Shown here piece by piece: positions 35,339 to 45,730 of a DNA stretch of 64,000 bases. The notes beneath the pieces are model-generated. The model was not told the DNA's origin and did no database searches. It saw nothing but the letters and a program-made list of their open reading frames with translations. The number at the start of each line of letters is the position of its first letter. Position 1 is the first letter of the stretch. Made by a program: the position numbers and the translations under genes. Where the stretch lies: positions 17,923,383 to 17,987,382 of the forward strand of contig NC_092808.1 of assembly GCF_040954645.1 (NCBI RefSeq), written 5' to 3'. The DNA is from Diabrotica undecimpunctata (taxonomy: Eukaryota > Arthropoda > Insecta > Coleoptera > Chrysomelidae).

Positions 35339-36098
35339 CAACTTGAAATATAATTTGTTTCGCTATTTGAGTTTGTCTTGTGCTTACTGGTTTGCTACAT
35401 ACTTTTTACTTCATACTATTTTACTAATTATTATTAACAACTATTATTAACAATATACTATTATTAGAAATTTCTAACAAAAAAGTTCGTAGCCCCTTCC
35501 TGCAGAGTACAAATGCTTTAACCACAATCTTTCTTTCCGCTGCTCAAACGAAAAGTTACTCTCCTAAAAAATTCCTTCTCAACGATTCCACGCTAAGAGG
35601 ATTTTTGAGTTTTATTTATTTTACGTATATTTAAAATTTATGCCAATCGCTGGTCTATCTCGATTGAGAACTCCGCAATTAGTTTTCCAAGTTTCTCTGA
35701 GCGGAACGAGAAGAGACGTATTGAAAAGAGATACGGCTACTCTGCTCTATCAGAGGCGAATTGGTTATGTTAATAAACACTTAAAGTATATTTCTCGTTT
35801 GAAATTCTAAAACGCAAAACGTTGAGTGTTTGTAGAAACTTTTATAGATTTTTATGATATGGAAAGAAAATGCTACATTATGATTCACATTATTTATCGA
35901 TATTATAGTGCCACATCGACAGATAAAAAATCAGGAAAGCATAATTTCCAACTAGGTACTACATATAAGCGTGAAACCAATGTATTACCGGTCGTGAAAG
36001 CGTACACTTATTGCAAAGTTTCTTAAATTTGGATTATGATATTTTTTTGGTTTTGTAAAGCTATTTGTTTAGTCACATTGCGTTTTTTTATCTTTTAG
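35339..36098. other. no recognisable gene
   Basis: AT-rich; ends in a pyrimidine-rich tract with TTTTAG at 36093-36098 that may be a splice acceptor. Confidence 0.4.
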
Positions 36099-36319
36099 GT
36101 GCCGAAAACCAACATCCATCATGAATTTGATGTTCAGGAAAACCTTCGGCGAGCAAAAGACCGGCACGACGGCAATCAAGGGCAACAAGTCCAGCGCAGG
36201 TCGACATACCAGCAAAAGAAGCAGAGAACAAGGATACACGGCAATGGAGGAGCATCATTATCGCACACATTTGTTTTTTAGTCCACCTCGTAGTAGTTTC
36301 GGTCCCGGTGACGACGATG
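36099..36319 (+). CDS. possible host-gene exon, unknown protein
   Basis: A 221-bp block, clearly richer in GC than its surroundings, bounded by a 3' splice site (tatcttttag) and a 5' splice site (GATG/GTAAAT). From ATG 36121 one frame is open through the donor: MNLMFRKTFGEQKTGTTAIK, then SKRSREQGYTAMEEHHYRTH and FFSPPRSSFGPGDDD. The N-terminus is basic and the end is proline/glycine/aspartate-rich. A second frame is open from the acceptor to 36281. No transposon similarity recognised. If real, it is a first coding exon with the start 22 bp after the acceptor. I do not recognise the gene. Confidence 0.4.
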
Positions 36320-36665
36320 GTAAATTTTACACTTTTACACAGTTTACAGACAAATACAGTTTCCACTTTTTCACTTAAATTTGCAAAGCTGATAGAAATA
36401 TGCAGAGTACTTCTTACAGATTACTTTACTTTATTATTTTTGCTAAATAGTTTTCTATTATAGATAAAGTTTAGGTATTCATTTACGTTTTTTATATAAT
36501 AATCAATGATTATCTTCACTACTCACTCTCTACTTCTTTATATGATTTACTGTGTCTGTCATTATTTTTTTTATAAAGTTTCCATAAGTCTACGCCTTGG
36601 GCAATCTGTTTTACACAATACATAACAATAATCAACAAACAAACAAAAAATTCTTACTATTAAGA
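36320..36665. other. no recognisable gene
   Basis: AT-rich; would be intron if the exon at 36.1 kb is real. Confidence 0.4.
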
Positions 36666-37615
36666 TTATAAATTATCGACATCACTGTAAGTATTTATGC
36701 AAATCCCCCAAATGTCATTGCCTTCTGCCATTATGGCGGTGTCATCTGCGTATCGGATGTTATTAATAATTCCACCACCGATTTTCAGTGTAGGCATTAA
36801 ACAACATCGGTGACCTAACACATCCCTGTCTGACTCCATACTTAATAGAAACTTTAGCTGAAACCTCTTGATCCACCTTAATACAAGTAAACTGATTGTA
36901 GTAAAGATTTTTGAGAAATCTAATATCATACTTGTCCAGTTCAACTGAGTCCAAGCATTGAAATAGTAGTGTATGTGGTAGTCTCTCAAAGGCTTTTTCG
37001 AAATCTATAGAACATACATAAATATTTTTCCTAAACTCAATGCTCTTTTGTAAGAGTATTCGCATCCAAAAAAGAGCCTCCCGAGTACCCATACCGTTTC
37101 GGAAACCAAACTGCTCATCACCAGTTATCCCCTCACATAACTTTCATAAAAATTTCGAGCGTGTGACTTATCAAACTGATAGTCGCTACACTGTCTGGCA
37201 TTTCTTTTCTTGGGAATAGTTATAAATATTGATTCTAACCAGTAGTCTGGTAATTTACCGCTGCTGTATATCTTGTTAAAGAAGAAGGTGATAATCGCAA
37301 CGCTCTCATAATCTAATAGTTGTAACAATTCTGCAGGTATTTCGTCAGAACCAGAAACTTTCCTTCGTTTCGTTTGGTCGTCTTCTAAACTTCTGAGATT
37401 AGAATCGGTGGGCCAGTATCTCGGTTAGATGTTACTTCTTGGTAGATTCTTTGGTCATCTTTAAATAATTCTATTATGTAATTTTCATATTCGGTGCAGC
37501 TCTCTTTAATATCAATTAAAATTCTACCACCAGAGTCTTGTGATATATTTTTCCTGTAAACTCTGCCTTTGCCTTTAACCCCCAACAATGAAATCTTGTA
37601 AAATCGCATAGGTCG
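36666..37615 (-). pseudogene. LINE linker and RT, antisense, truncated at both ends
   Basis: From the 37615 side the minus strand reads VYRKNISQDSGGRILIDIK, then AIITFFFNKIYSSGKLPDYW, ESIFITIPKKRNARQCSDY, GMGTREALFWMRILLQKS and CSIDFEKAFERLPHTLLFQC. GVRQGCVRSPMLFN and NNIRYADDTAIMAEGND follow in another frame. It stops just after the YADD box. Frameshifts near 36800 and 37110. The GTREALF motif is shared with the LINE at 11.4 kb. Confidence 0.85.
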
Positions 37616-37768
37616 AATACGAAAGATATGCGAATCTGTTTATCTCAAGAAAAAAAGTAAGACTAAACTAAAAAAAAAATCGCTAACACCAAATCTAATG
37701 TGTAATCTCTTCTTAAAGAGTGAAAAAGACAGTAAAGATTCCATTTCACGTACAAATCGTCTATGTAT

Positions 37769-37810
37769 CTGTTTATACGTATTTCGCTTTAATAAAGCTC
37801 ATCAGAACAG
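37769..37810 (-). ncRNA. hammerhead ribozyme, copy a
   Basis: Minus-strand 42-nt type I hammerhead. Stem I is CTGTT/AACAG; the core is CTGATGA; stem II is GCTTT/AAAGC with loop ATT. The core GAAA follows. Stem III is the self-complementary TACGTA, and the cleavage-site nucleotides are U then A (U16.1, H17). All conserved core positions are intact. A very short stem III usually needs dimers for activity (established for Penelope and retrozyme hammerheads). Confidence 0.85.
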
Positions 37811-38166
37811 GTATTCATAGGCGTTCTCAACGTGAAAAATAGATCTTTTCTGTCTTTGGGAAGCAACGATAAAATGGCTTCGAAACGGACGCAATAGCGA
37901 CATCTGATATTAAATCCGTAAAATAGTTTCGAAACACAATTCAGATTTCTGCTTTAATCTGAACCTTCTATAAATGCAAGGTATAACAGACGTTGATAAA
38001 GATGTTAATAGAGACATGGGGAATCTAAAATTTGCATTCCACGACATGTCTCCTCAACTAAGCAGAAATCGTTAGCGAATTGGTTTCTTGTACTCATACA
38101 GAGTAGATCCGAATAAAATGAAAAAGACAGTAAATATTCCATTTCACGTACAAATCGTCTATGTAT

Positions 38167-38208
38167 CTGTTTATACGTATTTCACTTTAATAAAGCTCAT
38201 CAGAACAG
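38167..38208 (-). ncRNA. hammerhead ribozyme, copy b
   Basis: Same layout as copy a, 398 bp downstream. The single difference in the 42 nt is the stem II closing pair (AAAGC to AAAGT), a G-C to G-U change that keeps the stem. Core CTGATGA and GAAA are intact. Confidence 0.82.
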
Positions 38209-38479
38209 TTATTCATAGGCGTTCTCAACGTGAAAAATAGATCTTTTCTGTCTTTGGGAAGCAACGATAAAATGGCTTTGAAACGGACGCAATAGCGACA
38301 TCTGATATTAAATCCGTAAAATAGTTTCGAAACACAATTCAGATTTCTGCTTTAATCTGAACCCTCTATAAATGCAAGGTATAACAGACGTTGATACTCG
38401 TCCGTTTCGAAGCCATTTTATCGTTGCTTCCCAAAGACAGAAAAGATCTATTTTTCACGTTGAGAACGCCTATGAATAA

Positions 38480-38521
38480 CTGTTCTGATGAGCTTTATTA
38501 AAGCGAAATACGTATAAACAG
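38480..38521 (+). ncRNA. hammerhead ribozyme, copy c
   Basis: Plus-strand copy. Stem I is 38480-38484 with 38517-38521; the core is CTGATGA 38485-38491; stem II is 38492-38496 with 38500-38504. GAAA is 38505-38508, stem III TACGTA 38509-38514, and the cleavage-site TA 38515-38516. All base pairs are intact. Confidence 0.87.
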
Positions 38522-38789
38522 ATACATAGACGATTTGTACGTGAAATGGAATCTTTACTGTCTTTTTCATTTTATTCGAATCTACTCTGTATGAGTACAA
38601 GAAACCAATTCGCTAACGATTTCTGCTTAGTTGAGGAGACATGTCGTGGAATGCAAATTTTAGATTCCCCATGTCTCTATTAACATCTTTATCTGTTATA
38701 CCTTGCATTTATAGAAGGTTCAGATTAAAGCAGAAATCTGAATTGTGTTTCGAAACTATCTTCTTAAAGACTTTATTATTATAATGTAT

Positions 38790-39000
38790 AACAAAACCTG
38801 TTAGGTATTTTTACATTCCTAAATTTAGTATAGTTTTGGTCTTCCAGACCCTTGCTTTCTTTCGAGAGTTTCTTGTTCCCTCCATTTTTTATTAATAGAA
38901 AAACTGTGGTTCTGCTTATGTTAAAATGTTTTGCTGCCCTGATAGTGCCCATTTATCTTTAATTTGGTTACAATTCTTGCTTTAATATATTGTTGACTTA
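38790..39000 (-). pseudogene. helix-turn-helix remnant of a Tc1/mariner-type transposase
   Basis: The minus strand reads, with frameshifts, MGTIRAAKHFNISRTTVF, then KKWREQETLERKQGSGRPKL. This is the layout of a transposase DNA-binding region: a helix-turn-helix, then a GSGRP AT-hook-like motif. No catalytic part follows. Short, so the call is tentative. Confidence 0.45.
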
Positions 39001-40268
39001 AGTCGTTTGTTTTATTCCTGAATAATAATAAAAATAATAACAACAACCCTATTTTATGTAAAAACTATCATTTATTTGCTCTTTATAAAATGCAGGAATT
39101 CCAAATAATATCAAAATTTAGACCTTAATAATTATTGCAATTTATGAATTAACATGTGTAATCAATTTTTTGTTTATTTTATTATTTGTCTGTCATAATA
39201 AACATAATATAATGTCAGACCAATCAAATACACTGCTCAAAATGATCAAATCTTACTAAGGGTCGTATCAGTTTTTTTAATAATTAGCTGTGCATCCTGA
39301 ACATTTTATCGTTTGTGAATTGATAACATCTTCTTTTAAAATGTGATGACATGACCGAAAATAAATATACTAAGTATACATATAGATAAATAATTTAAAA
39401 TTAATTTTATATATTCAAAATAACGTATGAAAAGAATATTTCCAACTTAAAAAATATGTGTTGTCAAAATTGTCGTTGTTTGTATCCAACCAAACCAAAT
39501 GGTTGAATGTACAATGTACATACCATTGAGACTGATATCACAATTGGGCTGTAATACTGTATAAACATGATAAAGTCAATGTAAAAGTACTCTGCACGTA
39601 ATAAATGAGTTACATAATGTCAAATTGTAATAAAATATATTTTTAATTAGTTTTCAAAAAATCAAGTTAGTCGTCAACTGACGTATTAATAATTGTAACT
39701 CTTTTATTCTGTTATGAAAAAGCTACTAGATTGCACTGCTTTCTATATTTAAAAGGATTATAATAAAAATCATTCAAGTAAGAATACGCTTTAATTATTG
39801 TAAATAAGATTTTAATTTTATTCTGAGTGCAAACTCAATACAACAATTTCGGAAAAATTTTTTGTCATTATTACTATCAAAATATGTGTTACGTTGAGTT
39901 TTTAGGTGTAAAAATTTTAATAATAAATTAATACTTTTTCTGAATAGCGTAGTTAATATGAAAAGAAAAATCATGGATGCTTGAATTCTCCAGCGAAATA
40001 ACTGTCTAATGATGTGCCACACAAGTGTCTATTACCTATTTAAAAATAAGGATTTGTGGTATTAGAAGGGAGCAGCCTGAAAAATGACAGACGTCTATGT
40101 CGTTAAAAGATGACCCCTTTGGAATAAAAATCAACCTGTTTTAGCATTTTTACAAAATTAAATGAATATTGCCAAATATTAGGGTGTAATCTTATGAGTG
40201 GCCAACCCTGTACTATAGGGAATTTAGAATAAACTGGAAGAGTGGAGACAAGCTCTTGAATAAAAAGT

Positions 40269-40270
<2 letters not shown>
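39001..40270. other. no recognisable gene
   Basis: AT-rich, nothing recognised. Confidence 0.5.

Positions 40271-40360
<90 letters not shown>
40271..40360. repeat. (TA)n microsatellite
   Basis: About 90 bp of uninterrupted TA repeat, left of the second hammerhead element. Confidence 0.98.
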
Positions 40361-40361
<1 letters not shown>

Positions 40362-40625
40362 CGTCGTTAAAAGTCTCTAGTAAGAGGCTTTGAATTTGCG
40401 GTTCACCTAATTTACTATCAGAGAGAGGTCTCTGAACTTCTTGTTACTTCGTATAGATGTCGCTGCTAGCGTACCTGGGTGTTATTTTGGTTATAATAAC
40501 GAAATGCTAGACTGCATTTCATTTCAGTTGAACTTCCACAAGTGCTCCTGATGATGAGTTGAATAACTCGAAACACGTGTAGAGCAATGGTGGAGTTCCG
40601 ATTGAAATGAAATGCAATCTTTTAC

Positions 40626-40629
<4 letters not shown>
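40361..40629 (+). mobile_element. 270-bp hammerhead-bearing element between TA repeats
   Basis: A non-coding element flanked on both sides by TA microsatellites. Its 3' half is a long hairpin: gcatttcatttca (near 40515) pairs with tgaaatgaaatgc (near 40602), with a further paired ttccac/gtggag, enclosing the ribozyme. It looks like a non-autonomous retroelement or pseudo-LTR inserted into a TA repeat (inference). Confidence 0.6.
40543..40586 (+). ncRNA. hammerhead ribozyme, second family
   Basis: Stem I is TGCTC/GAGCA; the core is CTGATGA (40548-40554); one extra T follows. Stem II is GAGTT/AACTC with loop GAAT, then GAAA (40570-40573). Stem III is the self-complementary CACGTG, and the cleavage-site TA is 40580-40581. 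Stem I extends outward into the long hairpin. The unpaired T before stem II is unusual and may reduce activity. Confidence 0.75.

Positions 40630-40690
<61 letters not shown>
40630..40690. repeat. (TA)n microsatellite
   Basis: About 60 bp of TA repeat, right of the second hammerhead element. Confidence 0.98.
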
Positions 40691-40693
<3 letters not shown>

Positions 40694-41324
40694 TAAATAT
40701 GAAGTTATTACTACAAATTACATGATAACTTTGTTCGAGCAATTTGTGTAGCGCCGTCCCTGATGTGTGTTGCCCTTTACTCTTAAAATCTCTTCAGAAA
40801 TCGTGTTCAATTTGGCCAAGTTTACGTGTTATATTGGGATAGTTGGATTCATATAGCATATCTGATCAGACCATCTTAAAGTTAGCAATTACTGGTATCT
40901 TGTTTAAGAGTTACCTGTTTGACCGTGTTAACAACAAAAAATGATACAGTAGTCGATACAGTACATTTATTTTATTATTTATATTTTAAACAAATTATAA
41001 TATATTAAAATATTTCAATAAATTATTATGTTTGCTTCTAACGCCACCTGCTAACGTATTAACAAAGCATACGATGTTTACTTCTGGCAGATCTGTCAAA
41101 TTCGGACGAGATATTAAATTAATATTAAAATATAAATAAAAGTCATTTGATAGTAAATTTAATTATTATATAAACTAAAAAAAATGTTTAATAATAATTA
41201 TATTTGTATGAAATTATTTTAAAACGAGAAGTGTCATAAAAATTTCAACAAATGATTCAATATTGTTATTAATTAGATGGCATTTATGATTTTCTTTTAA
41301 TTTTTTACTATGTATATATATAAT
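40691..41324. other. no recognisable gene
   Basis: AT-rich, nothing recognised. Confidence 0.5.
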
Positions 41325-41880
41325 ATAAAATAAAGTTTTATTTTGGGGTTGCAGTCATTAATAGGGCAGGAAAGTGAAACTCTTTGTTCTTTATCTAGCT
41401 TTCTCAAAATTTATTTGCTTCTTCAGGATATGCTAAAATATGGTATCAGGAAATACAATGATATTAAAATTAAATAGCATTGTATAAAACTAGTATAAAA
41501 ACTTACAACATGAGGTTAATCCATTAAATTTTCAAATTTACAAAACATTAAAACTTAACTTAATTTTATTTAATTTTGTACAAATTCATTATGACATTGA
41601 TAAATTCAAATATTGTACTTACATAACTAGATAATTTTAATAAGTTAAGTTTTAATGTTTTGTAAATTTGAAAATTTAATGGATTAACCTCATGTTGTAA
41701 GTTTTTATACTAGTTTTATACAATGCTATTTCATTTTAATTTCATTGTATTTACTGATACCATATTTTAGCATATCCTGAAGAAGCAAATAAATTTTGCG
41801 AAAGGTAGATAAAGAACAAAGAGTTTCACTTTCCTGCCCTATTAATGACTGCAACCCCAAAATAAAACTTTATTTTACAT
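41325..41880. repeat. MITE-like palindrome with ~235-bp arms
   Basis: 41326-41560 and 41642-41876 are near-perfect reverse complements. Both outer ends read aaaataaagttttattttgg inward. The centre is about 80 bp of AT-rich DNA. There is no ORF. It is probably a foldback-type non-autonomous transposon. Confidence 0.85.
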
Positions 41881-41905
41881 AACGTGTCAGTCAATAATAC
41901 CTAAC

Positions 41906-41908
<3 letters not shown>

Positions 41909-41958
<50 letters not shown>
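41909..41958. repeat. (TA)n microsatellite, left of Tc1
   Basis: TA run interrupted by the Tc1 insertion; the run resumes at 43497. Confidence 0.97.
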
Positions 41959-41961
<3 letters not shown>

Positions 41962-43493
41962 TTCTCCAAGAAATTAACGCACCACTTTGAAATATTAAAA
42001 TATTTTATTAGCGTTAATAAAAATTTCCATTGTAATGTTATATTTTGCAAGCCCCTTGTGTATGCTATTTGTACACTCGATATTTATTGACTGTGTTTTA
42101 TCGCTATAGTTTTTTTTTGCAACAAAACAAAAAAAAGCAAAAAATGTACTTATTCTATAAATATACTAATTTCCAAGTGTTCAACGAATTTTATTCGGCT
42201 ACTGTTTAATTGTTGATTATTGTTAATTGTGTTTATTGGGGAGCGTCAATCACGTAATTTAACCCAAGATGAATGTGCCCAGGCAGTGATACTGTCGGAA
42301 GAAGGTTGGAGTTACCGGAGAATTGGTTGTCGGTTTAATGTGTCCCACATATCCGTCTCACGGGTATTAGAAAGATTCCTCCAAACAGGGGATCCTACAC
42401 GCAGACCAGGGCAAGGACGAAACCGGGTAACTACCCCTATTCAAGATCGATTTTTAAGAATTTCTGCTCTTCGACAACGTTTTGTAACACATCGAAGTCT
42501 ACAAATTCAGCTTCGAGACGTGCATGCTATACAAATTAGTACTGAAACTGTTCGCCAGCCACTTAGGCAATACAACTTAACACCTAGGATTGCCGTCCGG
42601 GATCCTCTATTAACTGCAGAGCATCGAAGGTGGAGACTACATTTTGCCAGAGAACACGTTAATTGGTTAGAGGCTGACTGGGAACGAGTGCTATTTACTG
42701 ATGAATCCCGATTTTGTTTGTACAATAACAACAGACGTGTTCGTGTGTTGCGACCACCCATCGAATGATATGCTCATTGTAACTTCTCACACACCGGATT
42801 TTTGGTGGAGGATCCGTTATGGTGTGGGGTGGTATTTTTTTGACCGCACCTACGGACCTAGTGGTCATAGAAAATGAAACTGTTACAGCTGAAACGTACA
42901 TATTGGAGATCCTGGAGCAATATTTATTACCATTCGCTCCTTATGTCGGTGAAAATTTCTTACTAATGCAAGATAATGCCAGACCTCACGCTGCACATAT
43001 CGTCAGAAATTATCTAGAAGAGGTAGAAATTAATACTATGGAATGGCCAGCACATAGTCCGGATTTAAATCCGATTTAAAATCTCTGGGATATCCTTGGT
43101 AGGCGATTAAGAGCAACACCGATCCAACCAAACAATTTACAGGAAGTGGGAGAGAGGCTGATCCAGATTTGGAGAGAACTAGACCAAAATGAAATACGGC
43201 AATTAATTTTAAGTATGGGCCAACGATGTGAGGCTGTTATACGTACTAGAGGTGGAAACACTCGTTATTAAGATTTTTCCTAATATTTTAGTTTACTTTT
43301 GTTATCATTATTTTTTTAGAATTTTCCTTTTTATTTTTTTTTCTCCTGTACTTCAACATGTTCTGATGATTAGACAAATTGTTATAATTACTAATAAAAT
43401 GTAGAGTAAATCTGGTGAAGTTTTATTTTTTATTCTTTGCCTGTTTACAAATAAAATTGAATTATTGAAGTGGTGCGTTAATTTCTTGGAGAA

Positions 43494-43496
<3 letters not shown>
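41959..43496 (+). mobile_element. Tc1-type transposon inserted in a TA repeat
   Basis: The ends CACTTCTCCAAGAAATTAAC and their complement form TIRs of about 29 bp (left from 41959, right ending 43496). TA lies on both sides, as expected for Tc1/mariner insertion. Length 1538 bp with one transposase gene. Confidence 0.93.
42220..43271 (+). pseudogene. Tc1 (DD34E) transposase, decayed
   Basis: The paired-like DNA-binding region is NLTQDECAQAVILSEEGWSY, then NVSHISVSRVLERF and the GRPR-like GQGRNR. The catalytic D's are in VLFTDESRFCLYNN and LLMQDNARPHAAH. The third catalytic residue should follow SPDLNPI; its GAA codon is now TAA (43077-43079), and the protein then continues NLWDILGRRLRATPI to the stop at 43269. 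Thirty-four residues separate the last two catalytic positions (DD34E). A TGA at 42766-42768 and a frameshift near 42795 add to the damage. Confidence 0.9.

Positions 43497-43568
<72 letters not shown>
43497..43568. repeat. (TA)n microsatellite, right of Tc1
   Basis: Seventy-two bases of TA repeat. It also forms the 3' boundary of the SINE to its right. Confidence 0.97.
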
Positions 43569-43570
<2 letters not shown>

Positions 43571-43845
43571 GATATTTAGGCACCACGCCCTTCCGGTAGG
43601 GATTTATGGAGAAGTATCACCGAGCCGCAAGCCCTTATCTCTTGTCGTACTGCTCCACCATAGGCCGATCAGACATCAGCATATTCTAGTCTAAGCCGCA
43701 GATTCATCTAGAATTTTAAACTGCTACGTTAGCCTTTTTTATTTTTCTGTACACTGAGCTGGGACTCGAACCCACATCCACTGAACCATTCGACAGTGAA
43801 GCGAATGAGAATCGGCCGCCTAGCCCGCTTGGCTATCTGACCGAC
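43569..43845 (-). mobile_element. tRNA-derived SINE
   Basis: The minus strand starts with a tRNA-like head. It has an A box (TAGCCAAGCGGGCTAGG, 43819-43835) and a B box (GGTTCGAGTCCC, 43761-43772), spaced as in a class II (Leu/Ser-like) tRNA with a long variable arm. About 190 bp of unrelated body follows and ends in the TA repeat. The boxes form an internal RNA polymerase III promoter. The head is not a functional tRNA gene: no proper acceptor stem is seen. Confidence 0.8.
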
Positions 43846-45384
43846 TATTTATTTTTCAAGCAGTTTTTAATTTAAACCTACTTAGAATAAATATATGATG
43901 ACTACAAACGAATTGATCGAGACCAGTGAATCGACGAGAAGAACCGCTGTTTTGTGACTCTACCCGTGACGCTTTCTCCTCGTGATGCTCGTTCCGTAAC
44001 GCTCGTCTCAGCATTTTACTATAGAGAAAAAAGTAATACAACGCCAATATAGAACCTTCGCTTCAAAATACACAATGGTCAGTTAGAATGATTCATTTGA
44101 TATATTTAAAATTTAAATATTCTTATGGCGTGTAAAATTTAAACCGTCTGCTTATATACGGTTATTGATGATTTTGGTTGACACTATATTAAATTGAAGT
44201 AACACAGTTCCATCCAAAGGGTTGTAATTGTTTGCCCAAATACAAAAGTTTTAATGACATTGTTTGAATGATTTTTATTCAATAATATCTGGAAGTCAAA
44301 TATTGCCATAAAACGACCAAAAAGTCGTATTAACACTTGGTTTACATCCTAAAAATTTCAATAGGTAAATAAATGATACATATATTAAATTCTTTGCTTA
44401 AAATATCAGCTGGATATGCCATTTTTATGTTTATTTTTTAATCCCCATATATTTTTTGTCTTCGAGGTAAATTCTATGTAATACCTACCCATATCGTGAT
44501 ATGTTAAATACCTACATGATTTTTTGGTGAAGAAAAGTCAAAAATTTGAATGCTCTTAGTTTTATTAAAACGCTACTGTCCATGCTTAATACCAAACATA
44601 ACACCAGCTTGTTCTTGGTTCGCCTACGAACGTATTATTGGTAAACTGCATTTAAGTAAAAATAAGTTGCAGCGACCGTCAATACGTCCACATCCATTTT
44701 AGTTCTGCCAAACACGCATGACGCAAATATTTGACTTGTTTGGCCCGCCGGCACAAATGTGGAGTAGCGTATTTGTTATTGGCTGACGAATAACAAATAT
44801 TTTGTCAAATAGAGCAAAACCGCATAAAAAATAACACATAGAGCGAAGTGTGGTGCCGCCATTAAAAGAAATAGTGGTAAGTGTGTTCAAAAAATATGTG
44901 GGAGTGCAAGCAGGAGTTAAAAATATATTTAAAATTAAAAAAGCCTGTGCTTGAAAGAAAAAAGGAGAAATAATTTACACTAATCATGAAATATCCAGAC
45001 AAAATAAAATAAAAACTAAAAATAGCAACCGAGGAGAAACAAAATGGGAAGAAGGTTGAATAATGTGAGCTACAGGAAAATTAAATTCGTCTAAAGGATA
45101 TGGAAACAACAAATGAAAAACAATGAACAGGCAATGAAAGAAATGCATGTAAAAGAATTAAAACAAAAACAAAAACTGACTTATCAAAAACGACAAGGCT
45201 GTGAAAACGAAAAAGATAAATGAAAGAAAAATTAAACTAGAAATATGATTTTTCAGGACGCTTTTCAGAAATCAGCACTAAACCAGTTGATAATTTGAAA
45301 ATAATATGCACACTTAGAATGAAAGTGAAATAATATTTAATAAGTATCATAAATGTACTTATCTCAAGCGAAGATTTTCTTTCA
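43846..45384. other. no recognisable gene
   Basis: AT-rich with an A-rich strand at 44930-45240. Nothing recognised. Confidence 0.5.
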
Positions 45385-45730
45385 GTACCTATCGGTTTCG
45401 GATATTGGCAATCATCATGGTAACTCGTTTCTTGTCCTCCACTACTCGAAACAGTCCAGTAGTTGTCACAGAAAACCATGTTCGTAAATGTTTAAGCCAA
45501 GAGATCCGTCTACGTCCCATTAGTTTTTCTTCCAAGATCAGCTGTAACAGTCCATAGCGCTTGTCATTTCGCTTAATATGTCCCAAGTACTCCAATTTCC
45601 GCGTCTTCATAGTAACTAATATTTCTGGTTGTCTATTCACTCTACGAAGTAATTCTCCAATCGAAACATGGTACACCCAAGATTTCGCAAAATACGCCTA
45701 TACAATTTTAGTATCTTAACTAATACCTCT
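45385..45730 (-). pseudogene. LINE C-terminal fragment, antisense
   Basis: Reads VSIGELLRRVNRQPEILVTM, then RKLEYLGHIKRNDKRYGLLQ and GRRRISWLKHLRTW, then an end block MMIANIRNR. This layout matches the C-termini at 13.9 kb and 48.5 kb. No RT core is present. Confidence 0.8.

Larger units (their letters stand above)
37720..38762. repeat. three copies of a ~398-bp hammerhead-bearing repeat
   Basis: Copy a (about 37720-38117) is followed head-to-tail by copy b (38118-38396, truncated); the shared tgaaaaagacag starts at 37721 and 38119, a 398-bp period. Copy c (38397-38762) is inverted and starts and ends at a different point of the unit, so it spans a unit junction. Each copy holds one hammerhead motif inside a longer imperfect stem (arms of about 55 nt, tttcacgt..ctatg). 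No ORF. It resembles Penelope-element pseudo-LTRs or retrozyme-like circular-RNA repeats (inference). Confidence 0.88.

Noticed and set aside
41750..41830. A third hammerhead ribozyme family
   Set aside because: CTGAAGA and GAAA flank a stem, but no stem I or stem III can be paired and no UH cleavage site fits.
43760..43845. A functional tRNA gene
   Set aside because: A and B boxes are present, but no acceptor stem closes and the body continues as a SINE.
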